Of a DNA stretch of 64,000 nucleotides, positions 1-9,070 are shown piece by piece. The notes beneath the pieces are model-generated. The model was not told where the DNA came from. It ran no database searches and was given only the letters and a program-made list of their open reading frames with translations. The stretch spans positions 186,001 to 250,000 of the forward strand of contig NZ_BNCL01000001.1 of NCBI RefSeq assembly GCF_014656455.1, in the 5' to 3' direction. The position numbers and the translations under genes are program-made. How positions within the stretch are numbered: position 1 is the first letter of the stretch; each line of letters starts with the position of its first letter. The stretch is from Paracoccus aerius (GTDB taxonomy: Bacteria; Pseudomonadota; Alphaproteobacteria; Rhodobacterales; Rhodobacteraceae).

Positions 1-844
1 TGCCAAGTTCCGAGAACTTGCGCCGCAGATGGACGTGGTCATCACCACCGCGCTGATCCCCGGCCGCGATGCGCCGAAACTGTGGACCCGCGACATGGTT
101 GAGGCGATGAAGCCCGGCAGCGTGATCGTGGACCTTGCGGCCGAACGCGGCGGCAACTGCGAGCTGACCATCCCCGACGAACGCCATGTGACAGAAAACG
201 GCGTGACGATCATCGGCTATACCGACTTTCCGTCTCGCATGGGCGCGCAGGCGTCCGAGCTTTACGGCAACAACGTCCGTCACTTCGTGGCCGACCTGAC
301 ACCCAAGAAGGACGGCGTCGTCTTCCACAACATGGAGGATGACGTGATCCGCGGGGCCACGGTGACGCGCGATCACGACATCACATGGCCGCCGCCGCCG
401 CCGAAGATCGCGGCCATCGCCGCACAGAAGCCCAAGGAAAAAAAGCGCGAGCTGACGGTCGATGAACGTCGCGCCGCCGAAGTCGCGGCCTTCAAGGCCG
501 AGACCCGGTCGCAGGTGACGCTGCTGGTCGTCGGGGCAGCGGTCCTTCTGTTGATCGGGCTGTTCGCGCCCTTCAGCTTCATGCAGCATTTCATCGTCTT
601 CGTGCTGGCCTGCTTTATCGGCTTCCGCGTGATCTGGAACGTCGCGCATTCGCTGCACACGCCGTTGATGGCGATCACCAACGCGATCAGTTCCATCATC
701 ATCCTGGGCGCGCTGATGCAGATCGGGTCCGGGTCCTGGTGGGTCGTCCTGCTGGGTGCCCTGGCGGTGCTGATGGCGGGGGTCAACATTTTCGGTGGCT
801 TCATGGTCACCCGGCGGATGCTCGCCATGTTCCAGAAGTCGTAA
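1..844 (+). CDS. pntA: NAD(P) transhydrogenase subunit alpha (partial, 5' end outside window)
   Basis: This is the C-terminal 280 codons of the alpha subunit of proton-translocating NAD(P)+ transhydrogenase, which couples hydride transfer from NADH to NADP+ with proton entry across the inner membrane. The frame is open from base 2. The visible part starts inside the NAD-binding domain ([14 protein letters not shown], then [16 protein letters not shown]). A charged linker follows ([15 protein letters not shown]), then about four hydrophobic segments over the last 100 residues. This is therefore the fused alpha1+alpha2 form rather than the split pntAA/pntAB form. It ends 12 bases before pntB, so the two are surely co-transcribed. 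Confidence 0.95.
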   Translation, partial: AKFRELAPQMDVVITTALIPGRDAPKLWTRDMVEAMKPGSVIVDLAAERGGNCELTIPDERHVTENGVTIIGYTDFPSRMGAQASELYGNNVRHFVADLTPKKDGVVFHNMEDDVIRGATVTRDHDITWPPPPPKIAAIAAQKPKEKKRELTVDERRAAEVAAFKAETRSQVTLLVVGAAVLLLIGLFAPFSFMQHFIVFVLACFIGFRVIWNVAHSLHTPLMAITNAISSIIILGALMQIGSGSWWVVLLGALAVLMAGVNIFGGFMVTRRMLAMFQKS

Positions 845-856
845 GGGATCGCGGGA

Positions 857-2299
857 ATGGAATACGGATTTACCACTGCGGCCTATGTGATTGCCGCTGT
901 CCTGTTCATCCTGTCCTTGGGCGGCTTGTCGGGACAGGAAAGCGCCAAGCGCGCGATCTGGTACGGCATCGCAGGCATGGCCTTGGCCGTGCTGGCGACG
1001 CTGTTCGGGCCGGGCGCGGGGAACTGGCTGTTGTCGCTGGTGATGATCGCGATCGGCGGCGCCGTCGGCTGGGTCGTGGCCAAGCGCGTCCAGATGACCG
1101 AGATGCCCCAGCTTGTCGCCGCCATGCATTCGCTGGTGGGCCTTGCAGCGGTCTTTGTCGGCTTCAACGCCCAGATCGAGCTGGCCCGCGTGCTGCGCGC
1201 CAAGGCCGAGGGCGGGGTTCATGTCTTCCAGGGTTTCGCGGCCGTCCTGGCCGACAAGACCCCGGCCGAGATCGCCATGCTGAAGATCGAGGTGTTCCTG
1301 GGCATCTTCATCGGCGCCGTCACCTTCACCGGGTCGGTTGTGGCCTTTGGCAAGCTGGCGGGGCGCGTGGACGGCAAGCCGAAAAAGCTGCCGGGCGGAC
1401 ACATGCTGAATGCCGGCGCGCTTGCGCTGTCGGTGCTGCTGGGCATCCTCTATTTCACGGGCGTCGGGCCTGCGATCTTCTGGCTGATCCTGATCACGCT
1501 TTTGGCGTTCTTCATCGGCTACCACCTGATCATGGGCATCGGCGGGGCCGACATGCCCGTCGTGGTGTCGATGCTGAACAGCTATTCGGGCTGGGCCGCC
1601 GCCGCCATCGGCTTTACGCTGGGCAACGACCTGCTGATCGTGGTGGGCGCGCTTGTAGGCTCAAGCGGCGCGATCCTGTCCTACATCATGTGCAAGGCCA
1701 TGAACCGCAACTTCGTCAGCGTGATCCTGGGCGGCTTTGGCGGCGAGGCCGGCCCTGCGGCCGAGATCGAGGGCGAGCAGATCGCCATCGACGCGGAAGG
1801 CGTGGCCGCTGCGCTGAACGACGCCGACAGCGTCATCATCGTGCCGGGCTACGGCATGGCCGTTGCGCAGGCCCAGGCCGCCGTCAGCGAACTGACCCGC
1901 AAGCTGCGGGCGGCGGGCAAGACGGTGCGCTTCGCCATCCACCCCGTCGCGGGCCGTCTGCCCGGCCACATGAACGTCCTGCTGGCCGAAGCCAAGGTGC
2001 CCTATGACATCGTGCTGGAGATGGACGAGATCAACGAGGACTTCCCCTCGACCGACGTGGTGATCGTCATCGGCTCGAACGACATCGTGAACCCCGCGGC
2101 GCAGGACGACCCCAACAGCCCCATCGCCGGGATGCCGGTGCTGGAGGTCTGGAAGGCCAAGCAGGTGTTCGTGAGCAAGCGGGGGCAGGGCACCGGCTAT
2201 TCCGGTATCGAAAATCCGCTGTTCTTCAAGGAAAACACCCGGATGTTCTATGGCGACGCCAAGGACAGCCTGAACAAGCTGCTGCCGATGATCGAGTGA
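857..2299 (+). CDS. pntB: NAD(P) transhydrogenase subunit beta
   Basis: The 480-residue beta subunit carries the remaining membrane domain (about eight hydrophobic segments over the first 270 residues) and the NADP(H)-binding domain III. Domain III shows the typical [16 protein letters not shown] fingerprint near residue 320 and [15 protein letters not shown] further on. Length and order match the family. With PntA it supplies NADPH at the expense of the proton gradient. A strong terminator follows directly, so the pnt operon appears to end here. Confidence 0.97.
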   Translation: MEYGFTTAAYVIAAVLFILSLGGLSGQESAKRAIWYGIAGMALAVLATLFGPGAGNWLLSLVMIAIGGAVGWVVAKRVQMTEMPQLVAAMHSLVGLAAVFVGFNAQIELARVLRAKAEGGVHVFQGFAAVLADKTPAEIAMLKIEVFLGIFIGAVTFTGSVVAFGKLAGRVDGKPKKLPGGHMLNAGALALSVLLGILYFTGVGPAIFWLILITLLAFFIGYHLIMGIGGADMPVVVSMLNSYSGWAAAAIGFTLGNDLLIVVGALVGSSGAILSYIMCKAMNRNFVSVILGGFGGEAGPAAEIEGEQIAIDAEGVAAALNDADSVIIVPGYGMAVAQAQAAVSELTRKLRAAGKTVRFAIHPVAGRLPGHMNVLLAEAKVPYDIVLEMDEINEDFPSTDVVIVIGSNDIVNPAAQDDPNSPIAGMPVLEVWKAKQVFVSKRGQGTGYSGIENPLFFKENTRMFYGDAKDSLNKLLPMIE

Positions 2300-2304
2300 A
2301 AGGC

Positions 2305-2334
2305 AAGGGGGAACAGGTCGCTGTTCCCCCTTTC
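2305..2334 (+). terminator. Rho-independent terminator after pntB
   Basis: A 12-bp perfect stem (AAGGGGGAACAG, loop GTCG, CTGTTCCCCCTT) is followed by a short T-rich stretch. It begins 5 bases after the pntB stop codon. Confidence 0.88.
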
Positions 2335-2500
2335 TGATTCGTCCGTGGATCGCCCATGAACCGGGCAATCTGTAAATGCATTTTCCCGCAACATTGAATT
2401 CACGCCTCCAAGGCTTGCCTTTGACTCGTCGTGCTTGGCGCAGCGTGAACTTTCGGATGTGATGCTGTTCAGAAACAACCATAATCGCAGGGACAGCATC

Positions 2501-3934
2501 ATGAACCACCCGGACTATATCCACATCGCAGGCGGCGATCCATCGTTGTACAACGAGGACCTCGCCCCGGTCCCGCATGAGCGCCGCCACTGGGGCGCCT
2601 TCGAGATCTTCAACGTCTGGAACAACGACATCCAGAGCCTGTTCGGCTATACGCTGGCTGCCTCGCTGTTCCTGTCCTACGGCCTCAACGGCTGGCTGAC
2701 CTTCACGGCGATCGTCGTGTCCGGCCTGATCGTGATGTGGTTGGTGAACCTGTCGGGTCGCCCATCGGTCCGCTATGGCATTCCCTATGCGGTGATGGCG
2801 CGATCCTCGATGGGGGTGAAGGGCGCGCGGTTTCCGGCACTGATCCGGGGCGTGGTCGCGATCTTCTGGTATGGCGTCCAGACCTACTTCGCCTCGACCG
2901 CCGTCGCGCTTGCGATCCACGCCCTGTTCGGGATCGAGGACACGGGCGGCGGCTTCCTGGGCCTGAACGGCGTGGACTGGATCGCCTATATCATCGTGGC
3001 GGGCTTCCAGATCGGACTGTTCCTGATGGGCATGGAATGGGTCGGCAAGTTCCTCAACTGGGCAGGGCCGTTCGTCTATGTGGTGATGATCGTGCTGGCG
3101 CTGATGATCTGGTATCAGGCGGGCAACGGCATCTGGTCCGAGATCGGGGTCATCTTCCAGGGCGGCGACAGCGAATACGGCACGGTATCCGGCTTCATCG
3201 CGGTCGTCGGCACGATGGTCGCCTATTTCGCGGCCGTGGTGATCAACTTCGGCGACTTCTCGCGCTTCGTGAAGACCGAGGGGCAGATGCGGACCGGCAA
3301 CTTCTGGGGCCTGCCGGTGTCGATGGCCTTCTTTTCGTTCATCGCGCTGTTCATCACTGCAGGCGCGGTGGTGCTATTCGGCGAACGACTGACCGACCCC
3401 ACCGCCATTGTCGAGCGCGTGGACAGCCTGGCGCTGACGCTGATCGCGGCCGTCACCTTCTTTGCGGCCACGGTCGGGATCAACCTCGTCGCGAACTTCG
3501 TGCCCGCCGCCTATGACATCGCGAACCTGTCACCTTCAACCATCAGCGCGCGGACCGGGGGACTGATCACGGCTGCCCTGGCCTTCATCATCGGCGCCTT
3601 GTGGGTATCGGTGATCTCGGCCATCGGGATCGCGGGCTTTGTCGATACGCTTGGGGCGATCCTTGCGCCGCTCTACGGGATTCTGATCGCCGACTATTAC
3701 GTCATCAAGAAGCGGCAGTTGGATATCGACCAAATGTTCACTGCCCAACCCACGGGACGCTACTACTATCAGGGCGGTTGGAACCAGCGCGCGATCATGG
3801 CAGTGGGAATCGCGGCCGTCTTCTCGGTCGGGACGGTATGGCTGCCGGCGCTGCAGGCCCTTGCGGGCTTCGGCTGGCTGATCGGGGCAGTGCTGGGCGG
3901 GGTGTTTTACATCCTGTTCATGCGCAGGAATTGA
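2501..3934 (+). CDS. NCS1-family nucleobase/hydantoin:cation symporter
   Basis: This 477-residue membrane protein of the nucleobase:cation symporter-1 family has about 12 hydrophobic segments. The N-terminal NVWNNDIQSLFGYTLAASL region resembles the first helix of NCS1 carriers, where conserved Asn and Gln residues contact the substrate. Members import cytosine, uracil, allantoin, hydantoins or thiamine; the substrate cannot be read here. A TTG-initiated extension to 2435 is possible. The ATG at 2501 is preferred because AGGGA lies 8 bases upstream and the extension is charged and family-atypical. No catabolic partner gene lies beside it. Confidence 0.82.
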   Translation: MNHPDYIHIAGGDPSLYNEDLAPVPHERRHWGAFEIFNVWNNDIQSLFGYTLAASLFLSYGLNGWLTFTAIVVSGLIVMWLVNLSGRPSVRYGIPYAVMARSSMGVKGARFPALIRGVVAIFWYGVQTYFASTAVALAIHALFGIEDTGGGFLGLNGVDWIAYIIVAGFQIGLFLMGMEWVGKFLNWAGPFVYVVMIVLALMIWYQAGNGIWSEIGVIFQGGDSEYGTVSGFIAVVGTMVAYFAAVVINFGDFSRFVKTEGQMRTGNFWGLPVSMAFFSFIALFITAGAVVLFGERLTDPTAIVERVDSLALTLIAAVTFFAATVGINLVANFVPAAYDIANLSPSTISARTGGLITAALAFIIGALWVSVISAIGIAGFVDTLGAILAPLYGILIADYYVIKKRQLDIDQMFTAQPTGRYYYQGGWNQRAIMAVGIAAVFSVGTVWLPALQALAGFGWLIGAVLGGVFYILFMRRN

Positions 3935-3945
3935 AGGGAAAAGGC

Positions 3946-5253
3946 GTGGGGCCGGACATCGAACATGCGCTGCGGTACGATCTTGTCAACGAACTGCATG
4001 CCCGGCCCTCGCCCCGCCTGTCCGCGCCTGCGACATGCACCTTCGTGGCCTTCAAGGAACCTCGCGACGCGGCCAATCGCGACCGGCGCAAGGATTTCGA
4101 CCATCTGGCCGCGCTGACCTCGCGCCACGGCGGGCCACGGCCCGATCCCGAGGACAGCCATTACCAGGGCAAGCTGGGGCGCCACGACCTCAAGTGGGAA
4201 AGCCACACCGAGTTCGTGACCTACATGGCGACGACGCCGGGCTTGCCGATCCGGCCTTTCGATCCAAGCGCCGCTGCGATCTTCCCGACCGACTGGCAGG
4301 CCCAGGCACCCGGGCGGCGGGTGGCGGCCGTGATGGTCCAGATCGACCGGCTGCCCGACGATCCCGCCGAGGCGCTTGACCGTATCAGCACCTGGTTCGC
4401 GCGCGACAGTCTGACCGCCGTCTGGGTGCTGGAGGAAGCCGCAATGATCGCAGGGGATTTCCGCATCGACCCTGACGGCTGGATGCGCTTTGCGGTGTTT
4501 GTCGGTCCCGACGTGGGGGAAGGGCGGATCGGCCGCATCGTCCACCGGCTGGTGGAACTGGAAACCTATCGCGCGATGTCGATGCTGGGCCTGGGCCGGT
4601 CGCGCAGCCTGTCGCGCCGCCTGAACGAACTGGAGCCGCGGTTGTCGGCCATCGTCGAGGGGATGCATGACAATGCCCGGCCTGCCGAAGTCGTGCTGCA
4701 CGAACTGCTCGAGGTATCGGCAGAACTGGAAGCGCAGGCGGTTCAGCATTTCTTCCGCTTCGGCGCCACCAAGGCCTATGAGGCGATCGTGATGGACCGG
4801 GTTTCCGCATTGCGCGAAAGCCGCTTCATGGGCCGGCAGATGCTGAACGAGTTCATGCGCCGCCGATATCGTCCGGCGATGCGGACCGTCGCCTCGGCCG
4901 AGGAAAGGCTGCGCACCATGGTCGAACGGACCCGCCGCGCCGCTGACCTGCTGCGGACGCGCGTGGATGTCGAACGGTCCGCGCAGAACCAGGCTTTGCT
5001 GGAACGGATGGACCGCCGCGCCGACCTGCAACTGCGCCTGCAGCACACGGTCGAGGGGCTGTCTGTGGTGGCGATCAGCTATTACGCCGTCGGGCTGTTG
5101 TCCTATGCGCTTTACCCGCTGGCTTCGGCGCTGAAGATCGACAAGGCCTATCTGATCGCGGGCGTGACGCCGGTCGCCGTGCTGGTCGTCTGGTGGGCCA
5201 TGCGGCAGGTCCGCCGCAGTCTGCACAAGCATGGCCCGGGGGGCGATTTCTAA
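3946..5253 (+). CDS. DUF3422 family membrane-anchored protein
   Basis: This 435-residue protein matches the DUF3422 family by its start (ALRYDLVNELHARPSPRL) and overall plan: a long soluble region, a helical Arg/Glu-rich stretch around residues 300-370, and two C-terminal hydrophobic segments near 375-420. The function of the family is unknown. The start is GTG, with an AAGGGAAAAGG ribosome site just upstream overlapping the end of the NCS1 gene. The 11-base spacing suggests co-transcription with the transporter. The topology suggests a cytoplasmic domain tethered by a C-terminal hairpin. Confidence 0.8.
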   Translation: MGPDIEHALRYDLVNELHARPSPRLSAPATCTFVAFKEPRDAANRDRRKDFDHLAALTSRHGGPRPDPEDSHYQGKLGRHDLKWESHTEFVTYMATTPGLPIRPFDPSAAAIFPTDWQAQAPGRRVAAVMVQIDRLPDDPAEALDRISTWFARDSLTAVWVLEEAAMIAGDFRIDPDGWMRFAVFVGPDVGEGRIGRIVHRLVELETYRAMSMLGLGRSRSLSRRLNELEPRLSAIVEGMHDNARPAEVVLHELLEVSAELEAQAVQHFFRFGATKAYEAIVMDRVSALRESRFMGRQMLNEFMRRRYRPAMRTVASAEERLRTMVERTRRAADLLRTRVDVERSAQNQALLERMDRRADLQLRLQHTVEGLSVVAISYYAVGLLSYALYPLASALKIDKAYLIAGVTPVAVLVVWWAMRQVRRSLHKHGPGGDF

Positions 5254-5313
5254 CTTGCCGCCCGCCTGCGGCAGGGGAATAACCATGCCGAACCCGTCCT
5301 GCCGGAGCCTATC

Positions 5314-5388
5314 GTGAAGCCATTCATTGCCCTTGCCGCCCTTCTGGTCCTGTCCGCATGCGGAGTCCCGCTGGTCCCCTTTGTCTGA
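5314..5388 (+). CDS. Very small lipoprotein (24 aa)
   Basis: A GTG-started frame of 24 codons encodes a basic N-terminus, a hydrophobic stretch (ALAALLVL) and a lipobox LSAC, followed by only eight residues. If real, the mature product is an acylated octapeptide. The lipobox is complete. The ribosome site is weak (GGAG about 9 bases upstream). It lies in the short gap between the DUF3422 gene and the ArsC-like gene, in the same direction. Tiny lipoproteins of this sort occur in related genomes but usually escape annotation. Confidence 0.5.
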   Translation: MKPFIALAALLVLSACGVPLVPFV

Positions 5389-5400
5389 TCGGAGCGTTTC

Positions 5401-5742
5401 ATGAAGAAGCTGACCCTTTACGGCCTGGCCCATTGCTCGACCTGCCAGAAGGCGCAGGCCGATCTTGAACAGCATGGCTGGTCCGTCGATTTTCGCGATG
5501 TTCAGCAGCAACCGCTGTCGGATGAGGAACGCGCACAGATCGTGCGCGAGTTCGGCGACAAGATCGTCAACCGGGCCAGCCTGACTTGGCGCGGCATGTC
5601 CGAGGACGAGCGCGCGGCCGATCCGGCAGCGATGATGGGCGCAAAGCCCAGTGTGATGAAGCGCCCAGCCATCATGGCAGACGATCTGCGCCTGTTGGGA
5701 TGGACCGCCAACGTCAAGCGCGCCTTGGGCGTCCCCGCCTAG
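5401..5742 (+). CDS. ArsC/Spx-family thioredoxin-fold protein
   Basis: This 113-residue protein of the ArsC/Spx/YffB family has the N-terminal signature LYGLAHCSTCQKA with Cys in the arsenate-reductase position and a second Cys three residues on. It also shows NRASLTWRG and the PSVMKRPAI cis-Pro region typical of the family. Members act as arsenate reductases or, in the YffB-like branch, as glutathione-linked reductases of unknown substrate. No ars genes are near, so an arsenic role is not supported by context. The gene directly follows the small lipoprotein. Confidence 0.85.
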   Translation: MKKLTLYGLAHCSTCQKAQADLEQHGWSVDFRDVQQQPLSDEERAQIVREFGDKIVNRASLTWRGMSEDERAADPAAMMGAKPSVMKRPAIMADDLRLLGWTANVKRALGVPA

Positions 5743-5745
5743 GCC

Positions 5746-6171
5746 CTAGCGGCTGGCGCCTGCCAGCGAACGCATCAGGGGAACGACGCCGGAAAGGTCA
5801 TAGCCAGCCTCGGCCGCGGTGTTCAGCACCTCGGCCTCGGACATCTTGCCTGCCTGCCCAAGCGCCCAGAGAACGGTCGAGCGGTTGCCAGACCGGCAGA
5901 AGGCGATCGCGGGCCTTGGCCCCTCGAGCGCGGCCGAAAACCCCTGGATCAGGTCCGGCGTGATCTGGCCGGGTCGGAATGGCAGATAATGATACTCCAT
6001 CCCCGCATCGGCGGCGGCCTTGGCCATCACCTCGTGATCGATGGCCCCGTCTTCCTCGTCCGGGCGGTTGTTGACCAGGGTCTTGAAGCCCGACCGGGCA
6101 AGCAAGGCCACGTCCGACAGTTCAATCTGCGGCGAAACCGCGAGGTTCGGGGTAAGCTGACGCAGATCCAT
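5746..6171 (-). CDS. DUF442 / TIGR01244-type phosphatase or sulfurtransferase-like protein
   Basis: This 141-residue protein has the LARSGFKTLVNNRPDEED opening and the P-loop FCRSGNRSTVLW (C-x5-R), as in DUF442, the beta-lactamase-hydrolase-like phosphatase family related to tyrosine phosphatases. Family members are annotated as phosphatases or sulfurtransferases, sometimes tied to sulfide metabolism. The ATG at 6171 gives the usual family length; an open extension to 6294 looks unlike coding sequence. The gene is convergent with the ArsC-like gene, only 3 bases apart, and is the last gene after gph on this strand. Confidence 0.8.
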   Translation of the reverse strand: MDLRQLTPNLAVSPQIELSDVALLARSGFKTLVNNRPDEEDGAIDHEVMAKAAADAGMEYHYLPFRPGQITPDLIQGFSAALEGPRPAIAFCRSGNRSTVLWALGQAGKMSEAEVLNTAAEAGYDLSGVVPLMRSLAGASR

Positions 6172-6254
6172 TGGAGGCCTTTCAATGATACTGACATGGA
6201 TTGGCGCATCCGCGCCTGAAATGTCAAGCAGAGGGGCAGGGGCCTGCAACAGTG

Positions 6255-6935
6255 TCAGGCGGTGGCGTGCCTCTCGACCAGGCCAGGGAGGCAAGCGAAG
6301 TCGTCGAACTGGGCGAGGTGAGGCAGCTGCTCGATCGGGGTCTGGCGATAGCCGCGCGAATAGATCAGGAACGGCACGGGGACGGCCGAAGCACAGGCGG
6401 CATCAAATTCGCTGTCGCCAACATAGATCGCCCGGGGGTCCGCAGGATCTGCCCCGAGGCCGGCCAGGGTGGCCTGCAGCGGCGCCGGATGCGGCTTGCG
6501 TTGGGCCACCGAATCCCCGCCGATCACGCAGCCAAAGAGATGCGCAATGTCCAGATGGGCAAGGATTGCCTGCGTCACGGCCAAGGGCTTGTTCGTGCAG
6601 ATCCCCAGCGGATGCCCGCGATCCGCCAGGACCCCAAGTGCATCGACCACATTCGGGAACAGGCGCGTCAGTTGCGTCGCGTCCTGATAGCAGATCATGA
6701 ATGCCGCGACATAGTCGGCCTTGCAATCCTGGGGCAATTGCTGTGCCGCCATGATCTTTTGCCACAAGACATCAACGCCACCGCCAATGAAGCTTCTGAC
6801 TTGATCCAGGGTCAGCAGAGGCGAGTCATGCTGCGTCAGAACGCTATTCACGCAAGCATGGATGTCTGGCGCGCTGTCGATCAGGGTGCCGTCGAGGTCA
6901 AAGACAACCGGCCAGGGCGCCATGCAGACATTCAT
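6255..6935 (-). CDS. gph: Phosphoglycolate phosphatase (HAD superfamily)
   Basis: The 226-residue product removes phosphate from 2-phosphoglycolate. HAD motif I is VFDLDGTLIDSAPD, with the nucleophile and acid/base Asp. Motif II is the Thr of GICTNKPL, motif III is the Lys in QRKPHPAPL, and motif IV is YVGDSEFDA. I place the start at 6935 because it gives the usual family length, has GGAAAG a few bases upstream, and its ATG overlaps (ATGA) the stop codon of the decayed thioredoxin-family gene upstream. That overlap implies former translational coupling. Confidence 0.88.
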   Translation of the reverse strand: MNVCMAPWPVVFDLDGTLIDSAPDIHACVNSVLTQHDSPLLTLDQVRSFIGGGVDVLWQKIMAAQQLPQDCKADYVAAFMICYQDATQLTRLFPNVVDALGVLADRGHPLGICTNKPLAVTQAILAHLDIAHLFGCVIGGDSVAQRKPHPAPLQATLAGLGADPADPRAIYVGDSEFDAACASAVPVPFLIYSRGYRQTPIEQLPHLAQFDDFACLPGLVERHATA

Positions 6936-7214
6936 CCCGCTTTCCATTTCAATGAACAACCCGTTGATGAAGCCGGTTTTTGGCGCCATGTCCAGTGCTG
7001 GCGATCTGCAGCAATTCGCGCCGTGTCTCGGCTGGGCCTGCTGTCCGTGTGCCAGCGCATCGGCCTGAGGCTCGTCATAAAGACAAGGAAAGGTAAAGCC
7101 ATGACGCCAATGCGCAGTAACATCTGCCAGACGACAGTTGCAGCCTTCGGCACCCGGCAGCGCAAAATCATCCTGCGACGCACCAACATCGCACACAGGT
7201 GGTGAGACTGGCAT
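6932..7214 (-). pseudogene. Decayed thioredoxin-family (AhpC/TSA-like) gene
   Basis: A strong ribosome site (CAGGAGG, 5 bases before the ATG at 7214) starts a frame reading MPVSPPVCDVG, DDFALPGAEG and LADVT. This is the N-terminus of a thioredoxin-family protein of about 185 residues. The frame then jumps to HGFTFPCLYDE, a segment normally about 90 residues further on. The next conserved block (TRRELLQIASTGHGA) lies in another frame, and the C-terminal block TGCSLKWK in yet another. The expected CPYVK redox centre is absent. Two internal deletions and frame changes reduce about 560 bases to 283. The former stop overlaps the gph start. Confidence 0.75.
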
Positions 7215-7413
7215 TGCAGCCTCCTGATGGTGGCGCGATGTTGTGAAAGCAGAGGTGGAATGACAACCCGAGGAACAGTCAAACCTGCTATCGTTCCATA
7301 ATACAGATTATCACTATAAGACGCGTCTCTGCTTCCCCACCTCCACGGAACTTTTGGGCCTGCAATTGCTTGTCCAATCAGTAACGTAAACGGGAACCAG
7401 AAAGGACAATCAT

Positions 7414-7581
7414 ATGCGAGCGATCACAGCAACTTTCTGCGGTGGCCTTCTTATTGCCTTGGCAGCTTGCGGCGACAATGCGACGGAACGTGCAGCAACG
7501 GGCGGACTGGGCGGCGCGGTTGTTGCGGGTCCTGCAGGCGCCATTGTGGGCGGAACAGTCGGCGCTGCCACTGCAAACTGA
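7414..7581 (+). CDS. Small glycine-rich lipoprotein (55 aa)
   Basis: A 55-residue frame has a short signal (LLIALAAC lipobox, Cys at about 19). It is followed by a Gly/Ala-rich stretch with glycine-zipper spacing (GGLGGAVVAGPAGAIVGG). Such peptides are small surface or outer-membrane lipoproteins whose zipper helices may pack in membranes. The ribosome site is AAAGGA, 8 bases before the ATG. The 200-base upstream region is relatively AT-rich, as expected of a promoter. It is too short for routine gene calling, but codon use and the lipobox support it. Confidence 0.7.
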   Translation: MRAITATFCGGLLIALAACGDNATERAATGGLGGAVVAGPAGAIVGGTVGAATAN

Positions 7582-7695
7582 AATGAGCTTCAAGTCACTG
7601 TGAACGGCCGCGGAACACGCGGCCGTTTCTTGTTGGCCTTGCGGGCCCTTCCTGCTTCCCCTACATCTGAGAGGCAAAGGCAGAAGGACAGCCCC

Positions 7696-7938
7696 ATGGC
7701 CATGGAAGCCCATGAGATTGAAGCCCTTATCCGTGTGGCATTTCCCTATGCCCGGATCACGATCACCGATCTTGCGGGCGACGGAAACCACTATGCGGCC
7801 GAAGTGATCGACGAGAGTTTCCGGGGCCAGAACCGTGTCCAGCAGCAGCGTGCCGTCTATGCCGCCCTTCAGGACAAGATGGCCGGCAAGTCGGGTGCGC
7901 TTCACGCCTTGGCATTGACCACGAAAGCGCCTGACTGA
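7696..7938 (+). CDS. BolA/IbaG-family iron-sulfur metabolism protein
   Basis: The 80-residue BolA-fold protein has the family core: [30 protein letters not shown], split here as DGNHYAAEV and [12 protein letters not shown], with HALALTT at the end. The conserved His of HALALTT is the residue used by BolA proteins to co-ligate a [2Fe-2S] cluster with monothiol glutaredoxins. The start at 7696 gives family length, with AGAAGGAC upstream. The next gene encodes that glutaredoxin partner, which supports a role in iron-sulfur trafficking or iron sensing. Confidence 0.92.
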   Translation: MAMEAHEIEALIRVAFPYARITITDLAGDGNHYAAEVIDESFRGQNRVQQQRAVYAALQDKMAGKSGALHALALTTKAPD

Positions 7939-7982
7939 GGCCCCTGCCCCTTGGCCAGACCATCAGACACAGGATGAAAGAC

Positions 7983-8345
7983 ATGACCGAAGTTACTGAC
8001 AAGATCCAGGAAATCGTGGCCGCCGCCCCCGTGGTCCTGTTCATGAAAGGCACCAAGGAAATGCCGCAATGTGGATTTTCCAGCCGGGTCGCCGGCGTGC
8101 TGAACTATATGGGCGTCGATTATCGCGACGTGAACGTCCTTAGTGACGATGACATCCGCCAGGGCATCAAGGATTTTTCGGACTGGCCGACCATTCCGCA
8201 GCTCTACGTGAAGGGCGAGTTTGTTGGCGGCTGCGATATCGTGACCGAGATGACGTTGTCGGGCGAGCTTGACCAGTTGTTCGACCAGAAAGGGGTCGCT
8301 TACGACAAAGAGGCTGCCGACAAGATCCGCGAAGCGAACGCCTGA
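7983..8345 (+). CDS. grxD: Monothiol glutaredoxin, Grx4 type
   Basis: The 120-residue protein has the CGFS active site ([14 protein letters not shown]), the [19 protein letters not shown] glutathione-binding region and the usual length. CGFS glutaredoxins bind [2Fe-2S] clusters as dimers or as heterodimers with BolA proteins and pass clusters to clients. I chose the ATG at 7983, with AGGA spaced 8 bases away; an in-frame ATG at 7974 is the alternative. It lies 44 bases downstream of the BolA gene, on the same strand, and is followed by a terminator. Confidence 0.95.
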   Translation: MTEVTDKIQEIVAAAPVVLFMKGTKEMPQCGFSSRVAGVLNYMGVDYRDVNVLSDDDIRQGIKDFSDWPTIPQLYVKGEFVGGCDIVTEMTLSGELDQLFDQKGVAYDKEAADKIREANA

Positions 8346-8370
8346 TCTAACAGTCTTGCTGGACAAGAAA

Positions 8371-8390
8371 CGGGCCGCATCTGCGGCCCG
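8371..8390 (+). terminator. Bidirectional terminator between grxD and the holin-like gene
   Basis: A 9-bp perfect stem CGGGCCGCA/TGCGGCCCG with a 2-base loop is followed by CTTCTTTT. It lies 25 bases after grxD and just beyond the converging holin-like gene, so it can serve both. Confidence 0.75.
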
Positions 8391-8396
8391 CTTCTT

Positions 8397-9059
8397 TTAC
8401 AGGATATCATCGCGATAATCGTAGTCGTCGTCATCGTCCTGCTGTTCTCGCAGCTTTGCCGCCAATGTCACCCCGATCGCAAAAGCGCCCAACAACTTGG
8501 CCATGCTTGCAGCATTGCTGCTGTTAGCGCGCGACAACGTGTCGGTCGCATCTTCGACCCTTGAGCGCACAGCCTCCATGTTCGACGAACTGAAGCCCAC
8601 CGCCTGCGCGGCATTGCGTGCTACACCGAATACGCGGCGTTCGGTATCGTCGGCAAGCTTGGTGGCGCGGTGGCTGGCCTCGTCCATCAACGACGAAACC
8701 TTGTTGCCCGCCATGTCCATGACGCGTTCGGCTTCGGCCCGGGCCTTCTCGAATGCGGCATCCGCTGCAAGGGTCACCCTCGCCTCGACCTCGTTCTTCA
8801 GGTCCGTCGTGGTCGGCATCTCGTGCTGGGTACGCTTGGACATCCCCAAAAGGATCAGCGCGACCACCACGAACAGGATCGCAATTGCGAGCGAGGCCAA
8901 GGCAGGACCCCAGTCAAGGTTATGAGCCAGGAACGACCACAGGGCCGCGATCAGAAAGCCAGCGGCGACGGCCAGGACAAGCCCGGCAACCGCCTTCATG
9001 GCCGACCTACGCGCCGTGTCCTTGAGAGCCAGTTGAAGACGCTGCGCATAGTCGAACAT
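8397..9059 (-). CDS. Holin-X-like (phage holin superfamily III) membrane protein
   Basis: A 220-residue protein with two hydrophobic segments near residues 22-45 and 53-73, then a long Ala/Glu-rich helical region (coiled-coil-like, about 80-170) and a very acidic C-terminus with a run of Asp residues. The two-helix N-terminus resembles the putative holin-X family that often accompanies ElaB/YqjD proteins. The neighbours are not phage genes, so a lytic role is unlikely. The start ATG has GAGGACG upstream, which overlaps the stop codon of the ElaB-like gene, so the pair is translationally linked. Confidence 0.7.
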   Translation of the reverse strand: MFDYAQRLQLALKDTARRSAMKAVAGLVLAVAAGFLIAALWSFLAHNLDWGPALASLAIAILFVVVALILLGMSKRTQHEMPTTTDLKNEVEARVTLAADAAFEKARAEAERVMDMAGNKVSSLMDEASHRATKLADDTERRVFGVARNAAQAVGFSSSNMEAVRSRVEDATDTLSRANSSNAASMAKLLGAFAIGVTLAAKLREQQDDDDDYDYRDDIL

Positions 9060-9070
9060 GGGAAGCGTCC

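Noticed and set aside
3907..5511. A 534-codon minus-strand frame
   Set aside because: Antisense to the DUF3422 gene; no recognisable protein.
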